This document shows, in pieces, positions 8,601 through 17,123 of a stretch of 22,405 nucleotides of DNA; the stretch's first letter is position 1; each line of letters begins with the position of its first letter. Origin of the DNA: Gardnerella vaginalis (GTDB lineage: Bacteria; Actinomycetota; Actinomycetes; Actinomycetales; Bifidobacteriaceae); contig CAMPUL010000024.1 of assembly GCA_946997215.1 (NCBI GenBank), positions 1 through 22,405 of the forward strand, given 5' to 3'. A model generated the notes under the pieces. It worked only from the letters and a program-made list of their open reading frames with translations. It was not told the origin of the DNA and did not search any database. The position numbers and the translations under genes are program-made.

Positions 8601-11600
8601 AGAATCAGCCTTATCTTTAGTAGGATTGCACTCGCCAAGAAGCTTCTTATTAGCATCATTAGGATCTTTTACTGAAATCCACGGTTTATTCTTGTCTACT
8701 GGCACAAACCACACGTTAATTACATTTGGAGTTTGAGTTTTATCACCTTCGCCACGAGCTTCCAAATCTTTCCATGGTCTACCGTTGAAAATATAGAGCT
8801 GAGTGCGTATTGGTGTTTTCTGACCATTCTTAAGAATTGCAGATCCTAAGTTTGCGCCTGAAGCCTGCTGATTATAGCCTTCACCACCAGGCATAAGGTA
8901 ACCTTGTGGCTGCAAGGAACTATTTTTATCAGTAATATTATTAGTATCTATTGTTATTGCGCCACCAAGGTTTTCATTTACTAAATCGACAATATTAACC
9001 CATTCTCCGCGTTGACTATCTTCACTACATTTCTTATTTTTATCTGTTTCATGCAGCGGACACTTAGCATACGAACGATCATTATTACCATTGTCTTGAG
9101 CTCTTTTAGGAAGACCATTCCAGCCATTATTCCATGCGCCTTCAACTCCGATTTTACTCGTAGCATCATCTTTTCCTGTAAACATGTCGTACAATGATGG
9201 CTGTATTTGGTCTTTAAGCCATTTTTTCTTTGTGCCTTTGAATAAGCTCAAAGCGTCATTCGTGTTGAAGTTTTTACCTTGGTTGATATTGAATCTATAC
9301 ACTAAAAATTGCGTACTATTCTCATCACGACCATACCACATGAAGCCATCGTCTGTGTTACGACCGTTTATTTTTCCACTTCCGTACGACCAATCATAAT
9401 CTGCACGAATATTAACAAATCGCGTGATTTTCTTCTGCTTTGGATCAAGCACAGTTTCCTGCTTTTGATCATCTTGAGTGTCAGTGCCTGTGCCAGTTGC
9501 TTTTACTACATTAAAAGTCTTTTCTGAACCAGACTTATTTTGACCAGTATTTTTACCGTCAGGAGTTACAGAAAGGCAGATTTTATACTGCTTTGTGTTG
9601 TTCGCGCAAGAATACTTATCGCTTTTTCCGCCAAGATATTTAGTTTCATCTTTCGACCAACCAATCTCATCTTTTCGGTAATCGAACAAACGCGGATTCT
9701 TTTGCTTAATTCTATCTATCAAACCCTGTTTTTCGGAAGGATTCAGCTCATACGGGCTCACTTGAACCATGCCATCGTCTGGCCATTTCATCTCAAGCGG
9801 AAGCGGCTGCGAAACAGCGTGGTCACTAGTATTAATAGTACCGTCATATCTTCCTATGCCAACATAAATTCTTGAACCGATTTCTGTCAAATTTTCTGGA
9901 ATAGTAATTTCACCAGTTTTTGGATTAAAAGTAATCTCTTTTTCATATGGCATAATTTTTGTGAAAGTCGTATCATTTTGAGAATTTAGCTGTGTCCAAT
10001 CGTGTTTTTCGTCTTGACGATGCAGCATTATTCCTTGGCAACCATCAGTACGAGCGTTACATGTCCTATAAATATCTGTTTGAGTTCCATTTTTTTCTTC
10101 AAAAGGCTTAGTTTTCCCACGTCCCCAAATTCGCACTACCAACATTTTCACTGATGTAGCGTTTTTAGAAAGCGTCACTTTACCAACATACTTACCATCA
10201 TTCTGCTTCTGCCAACGCACATTAGGAACAATAAAATTGCCATCAATAATATTCAACTTCACAGTTTTTTGAACATTATTTCCAGCATCATCCCAAGCAT
10301 GGAATGTAAACTCTTTAGACGGACCATCATTAGCCGAAGCCGGAGAACCATTAGGATCATTTGTAGTTACATAACCGGATTGATCTTTAAGAGTATCAAC
10401 ACACGCTGTTTTACCGCAAGCTTGTTTACTCTGATCATATTTACTAAAACTGTTATGCCATTTTTTACTAGCTTCCAAAACATCTGTGCTATTAGTATGA
10501 GGCACATTCTCCTTAGTACCCATATGCACATGCATATCGTCATGACCTGTTACTAAGAATCTAACGCGGCTACCAACAGATACGTTCAATCCGCTTTCAG
10601 GAACAGACTGAGGCTCGCCACCGTCAACGCTTACTTTCACGTCTATAGTCGGCTTCTCGCTGTCGATATGCGTAAATACGAGTGGCAAAACATCCTTAGA
10701 CTCATCCCAGTACGTAATCTTCGCATACTTAGCTAATACGTATACTGGCTTTACTTCAGGCTGCTTGTCAGACTGCATCATAATACGATTGTCGTTATTA
10801 GAATTAGTTGGAGTTGCGTATTCTTCTTTTACTGGCTTGGAGAAGTCTTTCACAGCGCGATTGTAATATTCTGTTTTCTCAGTTTCACTCAACTTCTGAT
10901 CAACGGATTTACCTTGAGGAGCATCATACAGTTTCCAAATATAACGCTTCGTATTTTTCAACGGTTGCGGTTTGCAACCACCGTCTTTATTCGCATCATC
11001 TTCTGCAGACTTTTCAGCATCGTTATCAGCAGCGTTATCTGCAGCTTTATCATCGTCGCCTTCGCAAGGATCTACTACGTTTACTACTGGAACTTTTACA
11101 GCAATCTTTGTTTCTGCATCTTGCAAGGTGTCTGACTTTTTAACACTACCTTTTTCATCTGTCCAATCAACACTATAAATTGCACGATCTTTAATCGCTT
11201 TGCTCGCCCCTAGTTCATCATTATAGTTATAGGCTTCAGTGAGCGGGTATTCTAAACCATAGTGGTCGTCAGCATTAGGATTCTTACCATCTTTAATAGA
11301 ACCGTAGTAAACAGTTTCATTAGCATCAGAGTAATCCTTATACAGACTTATGTTTCTGCCACTGTGCGAATCTGGCCAGTATAATCTTGGATTCAAATCA
11401 TGCGCAAACTCGTAAATGTCTCCTTTTTTATCTAAGTATTGCACGTAATCCAACGGATTTTTAAGCTTATCTTTTTGAGAACGATACTTAGCGTTACCAT
11501 CCCATTCTTCAGTTTGCAGCGGCCTAAACACGTCCGCTTGACCAATAATGTCGTACTTAAAAGGCATGCTCGAGCCCATTTGAAGTTTATCGTTCCAATA

Positions 11601-13739
11601 GTTTACTGTCATTTGGTGAGGGCCAAAAGAAGAATCTTGAGTATTAATATGAGTGTTTGGATCTAACGGATTTCTCCACCAACGATTTCCTCGCGCATAC
11701 TTATTATCTGCGGAATTGTATTTTGGATAAAGAGAAATCTGACCCTTTGCCCATACTTTACCTGTGCACTGATCTTCATTGGCCCCCTCGCACACTCTTT
11801 GCCTCGAAGGGCGGAAAAGTAAGCTTGCAACACCAATATTGTTAGTCTTTGCCAATAATTGACCATTATTGCTTGTTAAAGGTCCTAAATGAGTACCGCG
11901 AAGGAACTGGAAATGCGGGACTCGCATATCAACTAGATTTGGTATACCGTACCACTGCTGGTACAAAGTCGTGTACTCGTACGTAGTGTGACCTTTACCT
12001 AAACGCCAATTAGCTAACGAATACTTTTTGTTTTGTCGATACGGATCGTTTTGACCATATCGAGTTCCTAGACGATGCCACGTATTACCGTAATAAGTTC
12101 CTGCACCGTAATAGGAAGTACTTAGCTTTCCATATTGTCCATTATCTGAAGTCGTATAATGAATATGGTAACTATAAGGTGACTTTTGTTCATCAAATTG
12201 ATTGCGCAATGCAAAAATCTTTGCTCGAGGCTCTTCATCAGGTCCTCTAAGTTCAAAGAATAGATTATCTATTAATTTTACATAAGTGTCATTGAATCTT
12301 TGCGAACCATCTGGAGGAAGACGAGTACCGCCCTTGTGCTCTCCGTCGCTTGGAAAACCATAGTTAGTACTGTGATAGCAATCAAAACCGTAAGATTCAC
12401 ACAAACCGAGATCACGATTGCTATTGTTTCTGCTACGCTGCGTACCACCTTCAAAAACACCGACGCTCTCGATTGTTTTAATATTGCCAAGACGAGTCCA
12501 TGCTCTATCAAGGGTTTCACCATCACTCAGTGGAGTCCTAACAGTACCTTCATCGGTACAAAAACCATTAGGGTTAACCCAATTCTTTCCACAACTACGC
12601 TCAGTTGCATTAAAATGCAAACGTTCTACATACTGGTCATACTGACCATTACTTGTGTCTAGACTCTGATCTTTAGGAACAACGAAATAGGTCAAAGCTT
12701 TAGCAGCACCATGAATACGCGCACCCATGTTGACGAGCACATCCCAAATGTAGCCATTACCATCACGTTTAGGAGTACGCTTCATAAAAATGTAATCGTG
12801 CACATCATCAAGCTGATTAAATGCCAAAGGATCAACACCGCTGTTGCCTGCATCATACGGCAAATTACGAAGACGTTTTTGTAAATACGTTCCGCGTGGA
12901 TACGGAGTAAAGTTTGGATCATTTTCAGTGTAAATACCTTGAGGACTAGCAAAATTGCTATATACAGTACTCCAAGGATTAGGTCTACGTTCCATATCAG
13001 CACCATTAGATGCGCGGTGACCCATTTTATCGCCGTCATCAGTAATGCATTCAGAACGAGCGTACTCTTTATAACAACCTGGGCGGAACTCCATTTTGCT
13101 ATTGCGATTGCTATCACGATTACTATTGCTTGAGCGATTACCACTGCTAGCACGATCAGTATTGACAAAAGCTCCGTAAGCTCCGCTTTGCGAAGCCATA
13201 CCTTCAGCAGCGCTCATCATGGCACTGTCAATAAGTCCTTTGACAGACCCATCACCCTTAGCGGCGCTGTTGGAAAGATTATTATTTACACCATTTTGCA
13301 TTTGCAACTTTGCAAACGCATTTTTTGGTCCATCTACAAAAACTGGAGTTTGCGATGGCGCAGAAATATCGGCAGTATCGGCACCATCAGTATCGGCACC
13401 ATTACTGGCATTAGGATTATTAGCAGACCTAGCATTAGCTTTACCAGCAGCCTTACCAGCAACCTTATCGGAAGCCTTACCAGCCTTTTTACCATCTTTA
13501 GCTTTATCGCTAGAATTATCAGCCTTTTTATCAGAATTACCAGAGCTAGCCACAGTCGAAGCAGTGTTACTATCAGCAGCTACAGCAGTGTTTGCAGTTA
13601 GGCACATCGGCAGCCACATCGCCACCGAAATCACGCAAATAAGCGTAGCCTTAGTCGCCTTCATAGCTAAACACACAATCCAAACGATAACGCTTAGCAA
13701 AATCGTCCAAATACTTCTAGTTGTTTTGCTTAAACTCAT
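5613..13739 (-). CDS. Giant LPXTG-anchored surface protein (2,708 aa), putative adhesin
   Basis: A secreted, wall-anchored protein. The ATG at 13739 has GGAG 12 bases upstream. In-frame alternatives are a TTG at 13766 and an ATG at 13664, and the latter would give a more ordinary signal peptide ending ANTAVA. A low-complexity Lys/Ala/Asp/Asn region follows (about 50-130), then a Tyr/Trp/Asn-rich part (about 210-720) with ISLYPK at 668-673. After that come Ig-like-looking segments with boundaries such as DSEKPTIDV (about 1026), DKNKPWISV (about 1683), WDKKKPYIG (about 2233) and DVIKPKAES (about 2472). LPFTG is at 2628-2632, followed by a hydrophobic stretch and RR. Mature-region cysteines occur only as 13 close pairs. 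A 49-residue tail after the RR is atypical. No VWA or CnaB-type domain was recognised. It is the third gene of the pilus cluster, 58 bp after the sortase gene, so an accessory pilin or a separate adhesin is possible. Confidence 0.85.
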   Translation of the reverse strand: MSLSKTTRSIWTILLSVIVWIVCLAMKATKATLICVISVAMWLPMCLTANTAVAADSNTASTVASSGNSDKKADNSSDKAKDGKKAGKASDKVAGKAAGKANARSANNPNASNGADTDGADTADISAPSQTPVFVDGPKNAFAKLQMQNGVNNNLSNSAAKGDGSVKGLIDSAMMSAAEGMASQSGAYGAFVNTDRASSGNRSSNSNRDSNRNSKMEFRPGCYKEYARSECITDDGDKMGHRASNGADMERRPNPWSTVYSNFASPQGIYTENDPNFTPYPRGTYLQKRLRNLPYDAGNSGVDPLAFNQLDDVHDYIFMKRTPKRDGNGYIWDVLVNMGARIHGAAKALTYFVVPKDQSLDTSNGQYDQYVERLHFNATERSCGKNWVNPNGFCTDEGTVRTPLSDGETLDRAWTRLGNIKTIESVGVFEGGTQRSRNNSNRDLGLCESYGFDCYHSTNYGFPSDGEHKGGTRLPPDGSQRFNDTYVKLIDNLFFELRGPDEEPRAKIFALRNQFDEQKSPYSYHIHYTTSDNGQYGKLSTSYYGAGTYYGNTWHRLGTRYGQNDPYRQNKKYSLANWRLGKGHTTYEYTTLYQQWYGIPNLVDMRVPHFQFLRGTHLGPLTSNNGQLLAKTNNIGVASLLFRPSRQRVCEGANEDQCTGKVWAKGQISLYPKYNSADNKYARGNRWWRNPLDPNTHINTQDSSFGPHQMTVNYWNDKLQMGSSMPFKYDIIGQADVFRPLQTEEWDGNAKYRSQKDKLKNPLDYVQYLDKKGDIYEFAHDLNPRLYWPDSHSGRNISLYKDYSDANETVYYGSIKDGKNPNADDHYGLEYPLTEAYNYNDELGASKAIKDRAIYSVDWTDEKGSVKKSDTLQDAETKIAVKVPVVNVVDPCEGDDDKAADNAADNDAEKSAEDDANKDGGCKPQPLKNTKRYIWKLYDAPQGKSVDQKLSETEKTEYYNRAVKDFSKPVKEEYATPTNSNNDNRIMMQSDKQPEVKPVYVLAKYAKITYWDESKDVLPLVFTHIDSEKPTIDVKVSVDGGEPQSVPESGLNVSVGSRVRFLVTGHDDMHVHMGTKENVPHTNSTDVLEASKKWHNSFSKYDQSKQACGKTACVDTLKDQSGYVTTNDPNGSPASANDGPSKEFTFHAWDDAGNNVQKTVKLNIIDGNFIVPNVRWQKQNDGKYVGKVTLSKNATSVKMLVVRIWGRGKTKPFEEKNGTQTDIYRTCNARTDGCQGIMLHRQDEKHDWTQLNSQNDTTFTKIMPYEKEITFNPKTGEITIPENLTEIGSRIYVGIGRYDGTINTSDHAVSQPLPLEMKWPDDGMVQVSPYELNPSEKQGLIDRIKQKNPRLFDYRKDEIGWSKDETKYLGGKSDKYSCANNTKQYKICLSVTPDGKNTGQNKSGSEKTFNVVKATGTGTDTQDDQKQETVLDPKQKKITRFVNIRADYDWSYGSGKINGRNTDDGFMWYGRDENSTQFLVYRFNINQGKNFNTNDALSLFKGTKKKWLKDQIQPSLYDMFTGKDDATSKIGVEGAWNNGWNGLPKRAQDNGNNDRSYAKCPLHETDKNKKCSEDSQRGEWVNIVDLVNENLGGAITIDTNNITDKNSSLQPQGYLMPGGEGYNQQASGANLGSAILKNGQKTPIRTQLYIFNGRPWKDLEARGEGDKTQTPNVINVWFVPVDKNKPWISVKDPNDANKKLLGECNPTKDKADSCGTVTTIDMNKTDITKQSGLFNVVDLLAMDDDFNVANPETHVSEALKNTLSIDIEAEGVTDPKTKKAPRVRFVTGGNINKELLRAFIEKWRGNDATKSPTFKMIAQVTDDSRNKSNEAVVGKFKFTWTVAKAPIVRAYDGHHYGDSSKSVVWLHDWEGAVADRYYNAVSVVAGENATRLVVYFTRALQEKSASLQSNNSNNLMYSFGAQSSLSSNNAASASDTDTSEALALCKSESMNKWEVCEGYTLPQGATLNSKDEGKNNSAIIFNLGILAPGSVVRARDRAGSYGPWSYMPGVKSGNLDELSNNTNSSQSGDSENPTHVSSSVDSNSTNNDASNVLKEKEEDIRNVLSADSMVAQRSNVCRPETKSPKDWNSPSDCVFFPVVVNKKVVQVHPLLLNDSEKRAVNHVLRNGNAGGKWLGFGDADRLISVDDNDTLSANQSEVAWKRGQYVAPTEQKDKRNNYSDAAGNEQDSFILLRGWRRRNVTPEPRYNVVTRFARLRSVGNSDADSADYTITWDKKKPYIGERSSDPGFELVGTPGHQSLVYRYNASSSGQIGLGDLQNALKLMPVKLEEATKNKTGKELQEAKDAFAKIQPSLRVVNGTDKGDAEHNENGFKRPGFFTLNDEFTNAPDLVTANGYYGGGNSVSVRNSNNGMSASVLGNDQYNKMTPKSADIPEWGIGDVKSSQFTLDKVLGGLDGIKYVNNSSNSSHYVLSLSNRYARESLQGTYGYEAKSDFSDIAGAQSILPVYVVPIDVIKPKAESIGSLQTSTMDKPYEVTANDIKFTFTGNPDANGKVKGKELLVDASDDFDSRDVVEKNLQVCVRWMNNNKPQDKDCTPILKRDNSGNASVDTEALQRLLITNRNTAVYAVYAQTKDKSENKSEHYDAGKDDANAIIGYIKITGINVSPIPLPFTGGNAAITYTFLFGILMALFIASGAFGRRGWLASVLSGNGISGELTYSKHCNASAESLRCGRLFGGRKLFGIIYKNHH

Positions 13740-13797
13740 GTGTGACAAAATCTCCGTAACAATCAACGCATTGTTTTCAAAATCTCAATTTAACTTA

Positions 13798-14994
13798 TTA
13801 ATTTTTCATCTTTCTAAGCTTAGAAGCCTTCGGACGCTTGCCTTGAGCAAAACCATCAATAATCGACTCAAAGGATTGCTGACTAAGTCTTCTTGCATCT
13901 TTTGAATCCATATAAGTATGCTCGTCATCAGCATGCTCGTCATTATTCTTCTTTTTCTTCTTAACAATCGGCAGACCAGCCCAGTAAATGTAGCCACAAA
14001 CTACACCCAAGCTTGCAATGCTCCCAACAATCCACCAAGGGAATCTAGGCACATCCGGCTTTTTACCAAGCAAAGACTTGTCCGCGGCAGGCGTAGGCAC
14101 CACTCGCTCCCCCGTTACCAAGATTCTCTGCGTGTTGATTCCAAGCGGCGTGCAAGTAATCAGAGTCACAAGATCCTTACCAGGCACTGCAGCAATTTTC
14201 TTTGTTTCATCTGGGTTTACAACAATTTTTTCTATCACCTTGTAAGTTAGAATCTCGTCAAAAACCTCGATCGTAAAAGAATCGCCCTTGCCAATCTCAT
14301 CCAACCTCGTAAACATTTCCGCACTAGCCAAACCACGATGACCAGTAATCACGGAACGAGTTCCTAATCCTCCAACTGGTAGAGAAGTGCCGCGCAAATG
14401 CCCAAGTCCCTTAAGAAGAGTATCGTCCTGCGTACCGTGATACACAGGCAAATCTAGGTCAATTTTCTTAATGCGAAGGCGAGCCATAAGACCATCGTCA
14501 TTCGCTTTCAACTGATCCCAATAGTTTTGACTAACGTCAGACGTTTCGCCATGGGATGTTGGAATATTCGTATTCGCCTCATATATTGCACCTACGGATA
14601 GCTTGCGATTGTATTCGCGCGCACGCTGCAGCTGCTCATGAGGAGCTGGAACAGCATGCGTGATTAGCTTAGCGTATTCCGCAGCTACTTCCGACATGTG
14701 ATACTGGCTTAACCACATTGCTGCATGTGGGTATAACAGTGAGGCGAACGATGCGGTTAATAGAAGCGCTGGAACGATAGAAGATTTAGAAAATCTCCAC
14801 TTTCGTTTATCGCGTTTCTTATGCTTAACCGCAACGTTTCGATTTAAGAATAAAAACCTAAGCATTTGTTGCTTTGCGATTGGACTTGAAACTGGACTTG
14901 TGATTTTATTTGCGACTTTATTTGTGATTTGATCTGCGATTTGATTTTCGATTTTGTGAGCCGATGCGAGTATTCGCGAATCCGCGCAATTCAC
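13798..14994 (-). CDS. Class C (pilin-polymerising) sortase
   Basis: This 398-residue membrane enzyme has the class C layout: an N-terminal membrane segment (about 72-88), a catalytic domain and a second membrane segment (about 319-340). Catalytic residues are visible: H219 in TGHRG, C281 in TLITCTPLG and R290 in QRILVTG. Family landmarks LPVYHGT, GHLRGTSLPVGG and LFT-like MFTRLD are present. Its probable role is transpeptidation at the pilin LPLTG onto the pilin-motif lysine of the next subunit. The usual Asp-Pro-Phe/Trp lid is not evident before the core domain. A charged tail of about 55 residues with five consecutive lysines follows the second membrane segment. The start used is GTG at 14994; ATG at 14865 is the alternative and would remove a repeat-encoded N-terminal extension. 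Neither has a strong ribosome site. It lies 77 bp after the pilin gene. Confidence 0.93.
   Translation of the reverse strand: MNCADSRILASAHKIENQIADQITNKVANKITSPVSSPIAKQQMLRFLFLNRNVAVKHKKRDKRKWRFSKSSIVPALLLTASFASLLYPHAAMWLSQYHMSEVAAEYAKLITHAVPAPHEQLQRAREYNRKLSVGAIYEANTNIPTSHGETSDVSQNYWDQLKANDDGLMARLRIKKIDLDLPVYHGTQDDTLLKGLGHLRGTSLPVGGLGTRSVITGHRGLASAEMFTRLDEIGKGDSFTIEVFDEILTYKVIEKIVVNPDETKKIAAVPGKDLVTLITCTPLGINTQRILVTGERVVPTPAADKSLLGKKPDVPRFPWWIVGSIASLGVVCGYIYWAGLPIVKKKKKNNDEHADDEHTYMDSKDARRLSQQSFESIIDGFAQGKRPKASKLRKMKN
14881..14958 (-). repeat. 12-bp tandem repeat at the 5' end of the sortase gene
   Basis: Six full 12-bp units and a partial seventh lie in phase (TGGACTTGAAAC, TGGACTTGTGAT, TTTATTTGCGAC, TTTATTTGTGAT, TTGATCTGCGAT, TTGATTTTCGAT). 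They encode four-residue repeats of the type Lys/Gln-Ile-x-Asn ahead of the first membrane segment. Similar GTGATT/TTTT words continue in the spacer toward the pilin gene, so part of this may be non-coding if the ATG at 14865 is the true start. Confidence 0.75.
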
Positions 14995-15071
14995 TCACTT
15001 GAATACGCAAACACTCGCATACAGTTTTAATCACAAAACAATCATAAAATAATCACAAAACCAAGTAAGCC

Positions 15072-16898
15072 TTACGCTTCTTCTTGTTCCTTGCGACGAC
15101 GGGTGATGATGTAGAACAACGTGCCACCCAAGCCAACAATGCCGAATGCAGTAAGCAATACCAAGCCGCGCGCACCTGTTAATGGAAGTGCACCAACAAT
15201 CTTGTCCAAGGCTGTTGAAAGCTTGTTGACCACTTCTTTACTGTTCTTAGTTGCAGCATCAGCCTGACCATCAACAGTTAAGTCGTAGCAGGTTGGCGTG
15301 TCTGAAGGCTGATAGCCAGCTGGAGCCTTAGTCTCCACAATGCAATACTTCTTAGTTGTATCATCGCCATTGCCAACAAACAGCTCTACAGAAGCTTTAC
15401 CATCTGCGCCAGTTTTAAGGGTAACGCCATCAACCTTAGTGTTGCCTGCCTTCTTGTCAGTTACATTATCGTTGGTTGTTGGTGCAGCATTTTTATCTTT
15501 CATTGCGTAAACTTCGAACTCAGCGTCCCTAAGTGTCTTCGTCTTATCCTCATTAAACTTAGTAACCTTCAAAGTTGCAAAGTTAGTTACAGACTGACCA
15601 GGATTATCGCAAGGCTTTTCCGTAGTTGGAACGCATGGCTTTGGATCCTTCGTTTGACCCGTTACAACTTTATTAACCTCAGTATTGATAACGTTAACAA
15701 CCTTTGTAGTGCCTGGCTTAACCTTAGCAGTAATCGTAGCTGTAAGCTTCAAAACATTCTCGCCACGACTTGCATACAATGTGTCAGCTTTAGTTAAACC
15801 AGACTGTTTCAAGTCAACAGTAACTAATGTGAAGTTTGCGGATTTATTTTCCGCTGGAGCATATGTGCCATTAGTATCTGTAGTTACAGTGTAATCGTTA
15901 GTCGCACCTTTTGTTAAAGTTTTAAAATTATCATCTCCAGTAAGAGGAGTTGCGCTATCTTTCTTAAACTTTGAAATCTTAACGTTGCTTACGCTATCAA
16001 ACACCAAATCCTTCATCAAAGGATCAGTGAACTTAATGGTAGTGAACTTTTCACCTGAAGAAACAAGATTCAAAGGAATCGTAATATCCCAAGACATTGT
16101 TGTACCATTATTGCTCTTTATGTCGAGCGAGCTTGGAGCATCAGCAGGAGTCTTCTTTGGACGATCATTGCTTGTATCGTTCTTTGGGTACACATTCACA
16201 TTGTAAAGCCAAGTCTTCGTAGTCTCATTAGCGAGTGGAGTTGTCACAAAGAACGGATCCACACCCTTTGTAATGGAAACTGAGCTATCGCCTACTTTAG
16301 CGCCAGAAACATCCGTTTCCTCAACGTAGTACAAGCCCATCTTGAGATTAGGGAACGAGCATGTGCCGTCCTTATCTGTTGTGCAAGTCTGTCCCTTTTT
16401 TGTCTCAGCACCAGTACCTTCAACATCATACTTCACAAACTCTGCATTAGCGCCATTCATAAAGCTATTGGCGTCTTTCTTGTTAGCCGAAGTTGCTTCA
16501 AGACCTTCTAAGTCTTTGATCTTCTTCCAGCCTTTAGCAGTAGAAAGGTCAATTTCTCCATCATTACCTTTCTTCTTTACTCGCCATAGAGTAAACTTAA
16601 CACCACTAACTGGCTTCTTGGGGACATCAGTTGTTTTACCTCCTTCACCAGTAACTTTGTCCACAAGTGCGTCAGCACCTAGCTCACTACCGTCGTGCTT
16701 AGCGTCCTTCAGTTTCGGAGCTTCGTACTTGTGAATAATGATGGAAGTTTTACCATTTTGGCTAGTATCAATGGTAGCTGTATTAACAGCATCATCTTTA
16801 GCATAAGCAACAGAGCCAGCGACGCAGCATGTTCCAAGCGTGCAAACCGCAGCCAAAACAGCAACGGTGCGTTTTAGTGAATTTGTTTTCAAACGCAT
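15072..16898 (-). CDS. SpaA-type major pilin with LPLTG sorting signal
   Basis: The 608-residue backbone pilin starts at the ATG at 16898, which has AAGAGAGG just upstream. A start at 16949 would add 17 residues ahead of a normal signal peptide. The signal peptide ends near AYA (31-33). The pilin motif WLYNVNVYPK ends at K239, the expected acceptor lysine. The E-box is YCIVETKAPAGY (E522). LPLTG is at 571-575, followed by a hydrophobic anchor and an RRRKE tail. IIIHKYE near residue 55 and VKFTLW near 100 look like the first strands of CnaB-like isopeptide domains. Six mature cysteines form three close pairs: C172/C180, C422/C430 and C519/C537. It is first in the cluster with the sortase and the giant protein, behind a promoter region with a poly-G run. 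Length and motifs fit Gram-positive sortase-assembled pilins well. Confidence 0.95.
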   Translation of the reverse strand: MRLKTNSLKRTVAVLAAVCTLGTCCVAGSVAYAKDDAVNTATIDTSQNGKTSIIIHKYEAPKLKDAKHDGSELGADALVDKVTGEGGKTTDVPKKPVSGVKFTLWRVKKKGNDGEIDLSTAKGWKKIKDLEGLEATSANKKDANSFMNGANAEFVKYDVEGTGAETKKGQTCTTDKDGTCSFPNLKMGLYYVEETDVSGAKVGDSSVSITKGVDPFFVTTPLANETTKTWLYNVNVYPKNDTSNDRPKKTPADAPSSLDIKSNNGTTMSWDITIPLNLVSSGEKFTTIKFTDPLMKDLVFDSVSNVKISKFKKDSATPLTGDDNFKTLTKGATNDYTVTTDTNGTYAPAENKSANFTLVTVDLKQSGLTKADTLYASRGENVLKLTATITAKVKPGTTKVVNVINTEVNKVVTGQTKDPKPCVPTTEKPCDNPGQSVTNFATLKVTKFNEDKTKTLRDAEFEVYAMKDKNAAPTTNDNVTDKKAGNTKVDGVTLKTGADGKASVELFVGNGDDTTKKYCIVETKAPAGYQPSDTPTCYDLTVDGQADAATKNSKEVVNKLSTALDKIVGALPLTGARGLVLLTAFGIVGLGGTLFYIITRRRKEQEEA

Positions 16899-16902
16899 GT
16901 TT

Positions 16903-16910
16903 CCTCTCTT
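16903..16910 (-). promoter_or_regulatory. Ribosome binding site fixing the pilin start
   Basis: The minus strand reads AAGAGAGG followed by AAAC and the ATG at 16898. No comparable site precedes the upstream in-frame ATG at 16949. This favours the shorter protein with a standard signal peptide. Confidence 0.75.
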
Positions 16911-16957
16911 CTTTGGAATCCGCATTATTAGAATTTTGTTTTCAAACAATCGCCCAC

Positions 16958-17048
16958 GTGATTAGTCTCCCAATCACAATTCGCATAAATACTGCGAATT
17001 ACAGATTCCTCTCACCGAGCTTCTAGGCACGCAAAAGCGCTCGCCTAG
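16958..17048 (-). promoter_or_regulatory. Structured leader of the pilin gene: three consecutive hairpins
   Basis: Three inverted repeats follow each other. 17023-17048 has CTAGGC/GCCTAG arms with an inner CGC-TTTT-GCG. 16978-17000 has perfect 8-bp arms AATTCGCA/TGCGAATT. 16958-16977 has GTGATT/AATCAC and abuts the previous one. They precede the pilin ribosome site by about 50 bases, so they would lie in the 5' untranslated RNA if transcription starts near the poly-G run. I do not recognise a known riboswitch. Confidence 0.5.
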
Positions 17049-17123
17049 TATTATCTATCAAGGAAATAATATCATTTTAATAAAATGAAAAATATACTAA
17101 TAAAAGCTTACTAAACTAAGCTT

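Noticed and set aside
8175..8736. Two overlapping plus-strand open frames opposite the giant gene
   Set aside because: Both are antisense shadows of a continuous 2,708-codon gene and lack any family signature.
13740..13766. TTG start for the giant protein
   Set aside because: A rare start codon with no suitable ribosome site; the ATG at 13739 at least has GGAG upstream.
13219..13905. Plus-strand open frame of 228 codons opposite the giant gene start
   Set aside because: It is antisense to the low-complexity Ala/Lys/Asp region and the sortase tail; its Leu/Ala-rich sequence mirrors that region and has no recognisable domain.
16899..16949. Longer pilin start at the upstream ATG
   Set aside because: It would place 17 polar residues before a normal signal peptide, while a good ribosome site sits directly before the ATG at 16898.
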